This document shows, in pieces, positions 12,928 through 19,032 of a stretch of 19,032 nucleotides of DNA (positions within the stretch are counted from its first letter, which is position 1; each line of letters starts with the position of its first letter). The translations under genes were made by a program, and so were the position numbers. Location of the stretch: NCBI GenBank assembly GCA_000402355.1, contig AQRS01000037.1, positions 1-19,032 of the forward strand. The letters run 5' to 3'. The notes under the pieces were generated by a model. The model worked only from the letters and a program-made list of their open reading frames with translations. It made no database searches and had not been told where the DNA came from. The stretch is from Candidatus Iainarchaeum andersonii SCGC AAA011-E11 (GTDB lineage: Archaea > Iainarchaeota > Iainarchaeia > Iainarchaeales > Iainarchaeaceae).

Positions 12928-14253
12928 GTGGTTCCTGATACGCAAAATGATAGGTTTGAGTGGCTTGAAAAACGGGTTGCTCAGCTTGAGCTTGAGAATC
13001 TCAAGCTCAAAAAACAGGTTCTCAAATTACAAAAAGAAAATCTGCAACTCAAGCGGCGTTTGCTCGCGTATGAGAATGCTCATACGCCTCCGAGCAAAAG
13101 CAAAAAGAAAAGAGAACCTAGAGAGCCGAGCGGAAAACTCGGCGCTCCGCTCGGCCATGAAAAACATGAACGTGAACAACCAGAACCTACGCAAACCGTT
13201 GAACACAAGGTGGAGCTTTGTTCCCGCTGCGGGAACAAACTCGGAAAATCCATGCTCATTGAGCGGCGCATCATCGAAGAAATTCCCAAGCCAAAACCTA
13301 TTCAAATTACCGAGCATCTCATCCACCATTACAAGTGCAAGTCGTGCGGAAAACAAAATGTTGCGGCGCACAAGCTGCCAAGAGGCAGCTTCGGATTCAA
13401 CCTCCAAACACATGTAACCCTAATGCGATTTGAAGACAGGCTGCCGCTTCGCAAAGTAGTGAACACGCTGCAACGCCACTACAAAATAAAACTCAGTGAT
13501 GTTGCTGTGCTCAACATCACCAAAAGAGCAGCACGAACACTACAACCCGAATACCAAAAGCTTCTGAGGCTCTTGCGAGCCTCAAAAGTCGTTTACGCCG
13601 ACGAAACCGAGATAAAAGTGAATGGTAAAACGTACTGGATTTGGGTTTTCGTTGGCGAACACGGAACAGTATACGTAATCAAACCAACACGCTCGAAAAA
13701 AGTTGTAGCTGAAATTCTCGGAGAAACTTTTGCCGGAGTGCTCATATCAGACGGGTACAACGCATACTCTTCATACAAAATTCACCAGCGCTGCTGGGCA
13801 CACATCATGCGCGAAGCCAAAGCACTGCTAGAACAGTACCCGAGCTTTGGCCTGTTTTACAAAAAACTCAAACGAATGTACCGGCAACTGCAACAGACTA
13901 GGGAGAAACCGTCGCCACTTCCAAAAAGAGAGGCGCTCAAATTGCGCCTCGAACTACGCATGCAACAACTCGTTGACGTGCTAGAATCGTACAGAAAATT
14001 CAAGGATTTTACAACCAAACTCCGCAACGGAATAGGCTGCTGGTTCACCTGCCTCACACACTTATACGCAGAACCAACAAACAACAACGCAGAGCGAGCG
14101 CTCCGCGAACTCATAGTACAACGCAAAATCATCGGCGGACTCCGTGCACAACACGGAGCAAACACAATGGCCACCATAAACACCATGCTCGCCACATGGC
14201 GAACACAAGAACTACCCCTATTCCAAACCCTCAAAAACGCCCTAATCCGTTAG
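12928..14253 (+). CDS. IS66-family DDE transposase (TnpC type)
   Basis: This 441-residue protein starts with a leucine-zipper coiled coil (about 10-50) and a disordered basic linker with HTPPSKSKKKRE, typical of IS66 transposases. A zinc finger follows (Cys98/Cys101 in CSRCG and Cys137/Cys140 in CKSCG). The DDE core has Asp225 in VYADETEIKVNGK, Asp275 in LISDGYNAY and Glu389 in NNNAERALRELIVQRKI. The helical insert with HQRCWAHIMREAKAL lies between the last two. All key residues are present and there is no frameshift. The accessory genes tnpA and tnpB of classical IS66 are absent. The GTG at 12928 gives the full coiled coil. Confidence 0.94.
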   Translation: MVPDTQNDRFEWLEKRVAQLELENLKLKKQVLKLQKENLQLKRRLLAYENAHTPPSKSKKKREPREPSGKLGAPLGHEKHEREQPEPTQTVEHKVELCSRCGNKLGKSMLIERRIIEEIPKPKPIQITEHLIHHYKCKSCGKQNVAAHKLPRGSFGFNLQTHVTLMRFEDRLPLRKVVNTLQRHYKIKLSDVAVLNITKRAARTLQPEYQKLLRLLRASKVVYADETEIKVNGKTYWIWVFVGEHGTVYVIKPTRSKKVVAEILGETFAGVLISDGYNAYSSYKIHQRCWAHIMREAKALLEQYPSFGLFYKKLKRMYRQLQQTREKPSPLPKREALKLRLELRMQQLVDVLESYRKFKDFTTKLRNGIGCWFTCLTHLYAEPTNNNAERALRELIVQRKIIGGLRAQHGANTMATINTMLATWRTQELPLFQTLKNALIR

Positions 14254-14260
14254 CAGATAC

Positions 14261-14324
14261 GTTCTGGGCTCAAAGCCAAAAAAAACTACTCAACAAACAA
14301 AACCAAGGGTAAATCAAAACCCTC
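14261..14324. repeat. 64-bp exact direct repeat, copy 2
   Basis: Identical over 64 bp to 12827-12890. It starts 7 bp after the IS66 transposase stop codon. The sequences beyond the repeat differ (TATATTC here, AATATGA after copy 1). Confidence 0.95.
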
Positions 14325-14700
14325 TATATTCTATTTACATAAAAGGGGTTGAAACAATACAAAAAGCGGGCGTCATAACCCGCCAAAATTCAAACATTAA
14401 TGAGGTTAACCTCGCAAAAAGCGTAGTTGTTAGCACTAGTTTTTCAGAGCGTCCCCAAGGGAGAAATTTGGGGTTTATACAAACCATTTGGCTTTCCTTG
14501 AAAGAAAAAATGAGCGCAGTAATGCAAAATAGGCTGTTTGTCCGAAAAAAATGGCGGCTGTCCGAAAAGACGGACAAAAACAGTTAGGCTGAGAAATTTT
14601 TTATTACTTATCAACCTAACCCAATTACAATTTAGGCTGACAATTTTATTGCTTTTCGTTAGCCTAAAAGAGCAAGTATCATTCAAAGCACTAATGTAGC
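14325..14700. other. Hairpin-rich gene-free spacer between IS66 and fic, with TTAGGCT repeats
   Basis: No convincing gene is seen. The stretch holds GCGGG/CCCGC (14366-14370/14379-14383), the 12-bp palindrome GAGGTTAACCTC (14402-14413), CCCCAA/TTGGGG (14453-14458/14468-14473) and TGTCCG/CGGACA (14559-14564/14571-14576), with a further TTTGTCCG at 14537. Near fic are two imperfect direct repeats (GTTAGGCTGAGAAATTTTTT at 14583 and TTTAGGCTGACAATTTTATT at 14631) and an inverted AGCCTAA at 14661-14667. A similar GTTAGGCT lies just left of the IS5 element (11651-11658). These may be remnants of mobile DNA or control sites for fic. Confidence 0.5.
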
Positions 14701-14727
14701 CAATTTTTACAATATATTTAAAAATTG
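14701..14727 (+). promoter_or_regulatory. fic promoter with inverted repeat flanking the TATA box
   Basis: A perfect 9-bp inverted repeat, CAATTTTTA (14701-14709) and TAAAAATTG (14719-14727), encloses the TATA-like ATATATTTAAA about 30 bp before the ATG at 14747. A protein bound to both arms would block the promoter, so this is a candidate repressor or autoregulation site. Confidence 0.55.
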
Positions 14728-14746
14728 TAGCCCCCATATTGCTAGT

Positions 14747-15697
14747 ATGTTTGTTGAAGTTCGGGAAGCAAAAGGCAAGAAAAAATACTATTTGGTGCAC
14801 TCTTTCAGGCATGGAAAAAAGGTCAAAAAAATACGGCGCTACTTAGGCCTTAACCTTGGAAAGGAAGAGCTCGAAAAAGCTAGAAAGATTGCTGAACAAC
14901 AAGTCTTGCATAGAATCAATGTTTTAAAGAAAATAAGCGACCCATTGCTGGAAGTTTTGACAGAGGAAGAAATTCAGAAAATAAAAGAGCTTCAAGCAGC
15001 AAAATACTTTAAAGTATTCCATTTGTCTGAAGAACAATGGCAAAGGTTCTCCGAACTATTCACCTACAACACTAACGCAATCGAAGGCTCGGAATTAAAT
15101 CAGAAAGAAGTCAAAGAAATACTGGAAAAAGACAAATGGCCGAAAGACAAAAGCAAAGAAGACATCTCCGAAGCATACGGCGTTACTGAAGCAATAAAAT
15201 TTATCAGACAAACAAAAGAGCACATTTCCACAGAACTGATTAAACAAATCCACAAAATAATATTTGAGAATTCCAAGCCGTACGCTGGAAAATTAAGGGA
15301 AAAAGGAATCGAAGTAGTTGTAAGAGATGGCTTGGGCGAAATAGTACACCAAGGCGCGCCATCAGAAAAAGTTACAGAACTGCTAAAAGAACTTGTCGAA
15401 TGGTACAACACATACAAAAACAAATACCCGCCAATATTGCTCGCCAGCGTTGTTCACAACCAGTTTGAAAACATTCACCCATTCCAAGACGGAAACGGAA
15501 GGGTCGGCAGAATACTAATGAACAACATACTCATAAAACACAGCTTGCCGCCAGTAAACATTGACCTAAAAAACCGCAAAAAATACTACCAATTCCTGCA
15601 AGAATACGAAAACAACCACAACATCAGGCCAACCATTGAATTACTGTTGGAAGAATACAAAGAACTCAGGAAAAAACTCAAGGTGACCACAAAATAG
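14747..15697 (+). CDS. Fic-domain protein (probable AMPylase) with N-terminal inhibitory motif
   Basis: Fic enzymes transfer AMP or another nucleotide moiety to Ser, Thr or Tyr of target proteins. The 316-residue protein has the catalytic loop HPFQDGNGRVGR (His244) and, upstream, TNAIEGS (Thr109 to Gly114). That fits the inhibitory (S/T)xxxE(G/N) helix whose Glu113 blocks ATP, placing it among class II Fic proteins with intramolecular inhibition. The N terminus (1-37) is a basic beta-hairpin-like segment, KKYYLVHSFRHGKKVKKIRRYLG, seen on archaeal Fic proteins and possibly a DNA- or RNA-contacting module. No separate antitoxin gene is adjacent, consistent with built-in inhibition. Base composition is AT-rich and the gene sits beside two insertion sequences, so it was probably acquired by transfer. 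Confidence 0.92.
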   Translation: MFVEVREAKGKKKYYLVHSFRHGKKVKKIRRYLGLNLGKEELEKARKIAEQQVLHRINVLKKISDPLLEVLTEEEIQKIKELQAAKYFKVFHLSEEQWQRFSELFTYNTNAIEGSELNQKEVKEILEKDKWPKDKSKEDISEAYGVTEAIKFIRQTKEHISTELIKQIHKIIFENSKPYAGKLREKGIEVVVRDGLGEIVHQGAPSEKVTELLKELVEWYNTYKNKYPPILLASVVHNQFENIHPFQDGNGRVGRILMNNILIKHSLPPVNIDLKNRKKYYQFLQEYENNHNIRPTIELLLEEYKELRKKLKVTTK

Positions 15698-15712
15698 CAC
15701 GGCGTGGTCACC
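15682..15712 (+). terminator. Inverted repeat spanning the fic stop codon
   Basis: GGTGACCAC (15682-15690) and GTGGTCACC (15704-15712) form a perfect 9-bp stem with a 13-nt loop containing the TAG stop codon. No T-run follows, so it may be a 3'-end structure or processing signal rather than a classical terminator. Confidence 0.45.
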
Positions 15713-15800
15713 CAGTGACAACTGAAATGAGGAGAAAAACTACGACAGAAAATTCGGATACAAAACAAGCTGACGTGTCAACAAAATTTGCTATGAACCC

Positions 15801-16109
15801 TTAAATACCAATATTTTTCTTTAAGTCATTATCACAGTAATTTCTTGCAGTATTAAAGTTAGTGCTACATTCTCCTTGTTTTAAATCAACGCAAGAAACA
15901 AAATTTTTTATTGCGTCGTTAATGCAATTTTGATAGAAAACCAAATTGCGTTCAAATTTTACAAAATCGCTTGTTGCCAGAGCGGTTTGATATGGCTGTA
16001 ATTGTTGAGTTAATTGTCCTTGGGTAACATAATTACTATTTGAAGTTGAAGTTAAAACCAAATAAATAGAAAGAACAGACAAAACAAGTGCAATAATCGC
16101 TATTGCCAT
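15801..16109 (-). CDS. Small membrane-anchored extracytoplasmic protein, unknown function
   Basis: This protein of about 102 residues has one N-terminal hydrophobic helix (MAIAIIALVLSVLSIYLVL). A polar, Gln/Asn/Thr-rich region follows, with four cysteines (NCIND, SCVD, ECST, YCDN) that could form two disulphides outside the cell. I do not recognise a family. The ATG at 16109 is preferred; a TTG at 16115 would add two residues. Its 5' end nearly meets the start of the opposite gene at 16115, so the two share a very short start region. A TATA-like TTATATTTT on minus (16124-16132) is closer to the ATG than usual, which leaves the start uncertain. Confidence 0.55.
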   Translation of the reverse strand: MAIAIIALVLSVLSIYLVLTSTSNSNYVTQGQLTQQLQPYQTALATSDFVKFERNLVFYQNCINDAIKNFVSCVDLKQGECSTNFNTARNYCDNDLKKNIGI

Positions 16110-16114
16110 TACCA

Positions 16115-16435
16115 ATGAACGTGGAAAATATAACAGAAGCGAATTTCGGCCATAATGCTGCCAATAAAAACGCTAGGTGCTTTATGGCCATTGAAGTTGA
16201 AAATCGCGGATCAAAAAAGCACGCATTAGGGGATTTAGTAAATGCCTCGTCTCTTGGAAGGATAGGCATTGTCATACCGTACAATGAGGCATGTTACCGG
16301 ACATTCTTCAGATTACTATATTACTTCAATTTTTTGCAATCGGTAGAGAAACCGTCATATAACACACAAAATTTGCTAATTATAAAAAAAGAGCAGTTTA
16401 AAGACGCCTTAAACCGATTACCTGGTGGGATATGA
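16115..16435 (+). CDS. PD-(D/E)XK-nuclease-like fragment or small protein
   Basis: The frame codes about 106 residues from the ATG at 16115 (a TTG at 16103 would add four; a stop lies at 16094). The core MAIEVENRGSKKHALGDLVNASSLGRIGIVI looks like the E-x-E...K strand-helix of PD-(D/E)XK nucleases or related restriction-enzyme-like proteins. The upstream half expected for such a fold is absent, so this could be the C-terminal remnant of a longer gene. The rest is a helical region (YNEACYRTFFRLLYYFNFL) without membrane-protein features. The stop codon overlaps the ATG of a following 30-codon frame (ATGA). Family assignment is tentative. Confidence 0.45.
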   Translation: MNVENITEANFGHNAANKNARCFMAIEVENRGSKKHALGDLVNASSLGRIGIVIPYNEACYRTFFRLLYYFNFLQSVEKPSYNTQNLLIIKKEQFKDALNRLPGGI

Positions 16436-16524
16436 ATAACCAGCAGAAAACCGTTAATTTTAAGCTGTTAACACCATACGATACGTACGGCAATGATGAG
16501 GTAAGCAACTATGGGACAATATAG
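16432..16524 (+). CDS. Tiny ORF coupled to the preceding gene, perhaps frameshifted
   Basis: A 30-codon frame, MNNQQKTVNFKLLTPYDTYG onward, starts with an ATG that overlaps the upstream stop (ATGA), which suggests translational coupling. The frame ends at TAG (16522-16524). A neighbouring frame continues as WDNIEDIVEC before TAA, so a single-base change may have split a protein of about 40 residues. No function is recognised. Confidence 0.3.
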   Translation: MNNQQKTVNFKLLTPYDTYGNDEVSNYGTI

Positions 16525-16702
16525 AAGATATAGTTGAATGTTAACTCAATATAGGAGATTAAACCTTTTGGCTAACACTCACCAACCGCAAATGTAAAAT
16601 GGTCGCCCCTAAAAGTGCAAGGAAACAATCGCTCTTTTTTTCATAAACATTGGAATCAACTCAAAGATCTGGCAGGAGATATGCCTTCCGATTTGCTCTT
16701 TT
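16525..16702. other. AT-rich spacer with no recognised feature
   Basis: Apart from the possible frameshifted tail of the tiny ORF (to about 16555), I see no gene, tRNA or clear hairpin here. It separates convergent gene groups. Confidence 0.5.
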
Positions 16703-17374
16703 TCAATTTGTTCTTTGGAAATGAAGCAAAATGCCGGTGAAAATGCTGAGAAATGGAACCATAAAAACCAACAATGGAAAAGCATAACTTAACGCGCCCC
16801 AAGATAATGAATCAACATCAATGTTATATTGTTCCAAACCAGGGTGCCAGAGTCCTATAAAGTCTCTCCCGTAGAGGGAACCAGCTAACCAACCCAATAA
16901 GACTATACTGACACCGGCGATTATTAAGGCTTTTTTTAGTGAAACAATTTTGTTCAATCCAATGTTGTTGTAAAAAACGAAAACAAGGCCAAAAGCGATT
17001 GCCAGCCACCCACTGGGAAATAAGGCATTCATATAGAAACCACCGACTGATTCACCATTAACTAATGCCCCTTCAAACATATAGCCAGCGATTGGTAAGA
17101 AAGCATAAGAAAAAAAACACGCTGCCAACACAAATCCAACAAGTTTTTCTTCTTGTTTTGCCAACAAATACGAAAGCCCATACGCAAGAACCAGTAGAAA
17201 TGACAGCGGGATAGTGGCAAATGCCAAGATTATCCCCAAAAAGGGAAATGAATTAACAGCATCGCGCAATGGAATTATTGGGTAAAAAGTTTTATATATT
17301 GTAAAAATTGTTGAAGCAACCAAAAAGACAATAATTACAAAAAAGCTTTTGGAATGCATCAGTTTATTCGACAT
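16703..17374 (-). CDS. Polytopic membrane protein, unknown function (operon gene 3)
   Basis: The 223-residue protein has about six membrane helices (starting FFVIIVFLVASTIFTIY; others near 45-70, 78-97, 112-135, 143-165 and 190-217). It is not a recognised transporter family. Its second half resembles that of the upstream gene product: SLKKALIIAGV against SLKNAYVFIGV, and PFLSIFTGILLHF against PMVSIVTGIAFHF. The two look like diverged duplicates. The ATG at 17374 overlaps the upstream stop codon by 11 bp, indicating one transcript and likely one complex with the preceding membrane protein and the secreted protein. Possible roles are an envelope pore, permease or secretion factor; the sequence does not decide. 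Confidence 0.6.
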   Translation of the reverse strand: MSNKLMHSKSFFVIIVFLVASTIFTIYKTFYPIIPLRDAVNSFPFLGIILAFATIPLSFLLVLAYGLSYLLAKQEEKLVGFVLAACFFSYAFLPIAGYMFEGALVNGESVGGFYMNALFPSGWLAIAFGLVFVFYNNIGLNKIVSLKKALIIAGVSIVLLGWLAGSLYGRDFIGLWHPGLEQYNIDVDSLSWGALSYAFPLLVFMVPFLSIFTGILLHFQRTN

Positions 17375-17918
17375 ATTTTTCTGCCTTGAGTTTATCTATT
17401 GCTGATGCAAAATGAAAAGCAATTCCGGTAACAATGCTTACCATAGGAAAGAGAACGAAGGGGATTGTCATGATTAAAAAATTTTCGGACAGCGAAAGGT
17501 AACCACCATTTAAATGCCAACCAATCGGGGTTAGCGAAAGCACAATCATAATTGCAAGTGGTAAAACTCCAATAAATACATATGCGTTTTTTAGTGAAAA
17601 TAGATCAGTAATGGAAAACTTTTCAAAGCCAGCTAGAATTAGAAATGCAAAAAGATTCAAGAAAAAAAGAACAAATGGGAGAATAGCTGATGGGCCCTGC
17701 TGCTCAAGCCTTAAAAAAATGCCAGGGTTCAAAGAAATTGTAACTGTGACCATAAACCCCGCAAGGAGCGTTGCTAACAAAAAAAATCCTGCAATTAAAA
17801 AACGGAAGCTTTTCTCATTAAGTTTCAATAATTTTATGATTATGAACTCGGCTACCATAATAAAAAATAAATAAATCCAGCCGCCAGATGAAAAGAAATA
17901 ATATAGGAAATCCAACAT
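17364..17918 (-). CDS. Polytopic membrane protein, unknown function (operon gene 2)
   Basis: The 184-residue protein has about five membrane helices (near 12-30, 38-62, 78-98, 114-132 and 150-172). The short N terminus before helix 1 carries no signal-peptide features. It is related in its second half to the product of the gene downstream (shared SLKxA and TGIxxHF motifs). The ATG lies 2 bp after the stop codon of the large secreted-protein gene, so the three genes form a compact operon. No catalytic or metal-binding motif is visible, and no family is recognised. Confidence 0.6.
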   Translation of the reverse strand: MLDFLYYFFSSGGWIYLFFIMVAEFIIIKLLKLNEKSFRFLIAGFFLLATLLAGFMVTVTISLNPGIFLRLEQQGPSAILPFVLFFLNLFAFLILAGFEKFSITDLFSLKNAYVFIGVLPLAIMIVLSLTPIGWHLNGGYLSLSENFLIMTIPFVLFPMVSIVTGIAFHFASAIDKLKAEKYVE

Positions 17919-17920
17919 TT

Positions 17921-19032
17921 TTAATCACCATATAATTCGACATAATATGCAACGTCACTTGTTCTTGCCTTATAGTTTTTGTTTAGATGCGTTTCCTTTG
18001 GGCCTAAATCCAGTACAGAAACAAGTGGGTTTTTCTGAAGAATCAAAATCTTGCCCCTTTGTATTACCGCTTCTAAGGCACTTATTCCCTCAATCAACTT
18101 GAAGTTTTTAATCCCGTCTCTTGGTTGGTTTCTCATGAAATGTTCTTCAGTGGCCTTATTGGCCTCATCTTCAAACAAGAATTCATAATATGATTCCCCC
18201 CCGCCTACAGTTGCTTTATATCTTATCCCTCCAGGCCGCAAATTGTAATCCGCAACAAATTGGATGATTTGTTCCTTTGACAACGGTTTTTTAAAAGTCA
18301 ATTGGACCGCATATGAAGGCTTATTAGTTAAATCCAAAATCTCTTCGGTTTCTATGATTTTTTTGGCTTTAAAGTCTGAAAACTCCTTCTTCGAGTTAAA
18401 GGTTAAATTGTAATCCCTAACTACGATCTTATTTTGATTATCTATTTCTAATTCAGTTGCTTGCATATTTTTTTGGGTTGAAGTTATCGATGAAACACTT
18501 GAAGAGGTTAATGGCAAAACAACACTCCAATTTCCGCCTTTCTGCAAGTAACATTCTTTCCATTGAGGCGGAATCGAAAGTGGGTGTAGCTCTATAGATG
18601 CATCCCAAGGCGTTGACTGGCCGCCGTCTGATTTATCTACTGCTAGGCCCCAATACATGGAATAAGTCGTATTCGCAGTAAGGGCACTAATGTTTCCTGT
18701 CCCTATTTGGTATTCTTCATCGCAGGGTTCGAGCCCATATGCACAAGGAAGGTCATATTCGTCAGCACAGGTATTTCTCCATTGCCCATCTATCTCTTCC
18801 ACGCCAAGATTATCGTATGTGTTGGGAAAGGTTGAGTAATAGTAGCCTTTACAATCACTTATCTCATCACCAGTTGTCCAAACACCATCCCAGGTCTCGC
18901 TAGCCTGTGTCTGATTTCTCTTAAATTCAAAATTCACTGATTCTCCAGGCAAACCAGACACAATGGTTTTTAATTTTGATAATTTAGTTGAATCCCACTT
19001 AAAATTGGCATAAGTCCTAAAATAACCATCAT
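17921..19032 (-). CDS. Large secreted or surface protein, 5' end outside the window (operon gene 1)
   Basis: The frame is open to the window edge, upstream of the GTG at 18961 (reading ...DGYFRTYANFKWDSTKLSKL...), so at least 370 residues are seen and the N terminus is missing. The visible part is soluble, with Cys-rich stretches (ISDCKGYYY, NTCADEYDLPCAYGLEPCDE), many N-x-S/T sites and beta-rich segments, which suggests an extracellular protein. The C-terminal region (LSKEQIIQFVADYN... then ALEAVIQRGKILILQKNPLVSVLDLGP) weakly recalls the I9 inhibitor/propeptide fold of subtilases. No protease triad is visible. Two related membrane proteins follow in tight operon order and may anchor, export or use it. 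Confidence 0.65.
   Translation of the reverse strand, partial: DGYFRTYANFKWDSTKLSKLKTIVSGLPGESVNFEFKRNQTQASETWDGVWTTGDEISDCKGYYYSTFPNTYDNLGVEEIDGQWRNTCADEYDLPCAYGLEPCDEEYQIGTGNISALTANTTYSMYWGLAVDKSDGGQSTPWDASIELHPLSIPPQWKECYLQKGGNWSVVLPLTSSSVSSITSTQKNMQATELEIDNQNKIVVRDYNLTFNSKKEFSDFKAKKIIETEEILDLTNKPSYAVQLTFKKPLSKEQIIQFVADYNLRPGGIRYKATVGGGESYYEFLFEDEANKATEEHFMRNQPRDGIKNFKLIEGISALEAVIQRGKILILQKNPLVSVLDLGPKETHLNKNYKARTSDVAYYVELYGD

Larger units (their letters stand above)
12893..14324 (+). mobile_element. IS66-family insertion sequence (ends tentative)
   Basis: The element carries one IS66-type transposase (tnpC only, as in short IS66-family members). Its ends are unclear. The best inverted match is AGGGTTTT (12908-12915) with AAAACCCT (14316-14323), the second lying inside copy 2 of the 64-bp repeat. 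The transposase stop is only 7 bp before that repeat, so the repeat probably forms the right end of this element. No convincing 8-bp target duplication is visible. Confidence 0.55.

Noticed and set aside
12893..14324. 8-bp target-site duplication for the IS66 element
   Set aside because: CTACAT and CTATAT near the proposed ends match only partly, so no duplication can be claimed.
1..19032. CRISPR array
   Set aside because: No regularly spaced repeat-spacer pattern was seen; the repeats present are IS ends, palindromes or hairpins.

Overview
The window looks like the chromosome of an archaeon, most likely a DPANN-type lineage (an inference). Supporting signs are a lipid-type geranylgeranyl reductase, an Ogg2-type DNA glycosylase, RtcB, a tRNA without encoded CCA, lipobox and C-terminal-anchor envelope proteins, and TATA-like boxes about 26-30 bp before start codons, which suggests mostly leaderless mRNAs. 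I cannot assign a species.

Layout. Positions 1-2367 (+ strand) hold the 3' part of rtcB, a secreted fibronectin-III protein, and an Ogg2 glycosylase lacking about 67 N-terminal residues. Positions 2420-4559 (- strand) carry geranylgeranyl reductase and a cis-prenyltransferase, a plausible dolichol/lipid pair, separated by a hairpin-rich spacer that may be a structured RNA. A HAD hydrolase (+) is divergent from the reductase. Positions 5568-9215 (- strand) hold a P-loop/dCMP deaminase fusion, tRNA-Asp(GTC), a small unknown protein, an NSUN-type RNA m5C methyltransferase and a minimal [FeFe]-hydrogenase made only of the H-cluster domain. A small polytopic membrane protein is divergent from the hydrogenase. 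Next come a lipoprotein with heptad-spaced cysteines, an SMR/EamA-like 4-TM transporter and a thioredoxin-like [2Fe-2S] ferredoxin.

A mobile and accessory region begins at about 11.67 kb. It has an IS5-family element, an IS66-family element and an exact 64-bp direct repeat, then a hairpin-rich 420-bp spacer and a Fic AMPylase with its inhibitory motif. After that come a small membrane protein, a fragment resembling a PD-(D/E)XK nuclease with a tiny coupled ORF, and a three-gene operon (a secreted protein cut by the window edge plus two related membrane proteins). By eye this right part is clearly more AT-rich than the left, which suggests acquired DNA.

The most interesting signals are the archaeal minimal [FeFe]-hydrogenase and a palindrome, TTAAC-N4-GTTAA, placed between divergent TATA boxes at both the hydrogenase/membrane-protein and the reductase/HAD promoters. 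Others are the P-loop-deaminase fusion (same domain order as the AvcD anti-phage deaminases), the structured spacer upstream of the prenyltransferase, and the shared 64-bp repeat at the two insertion sequences.
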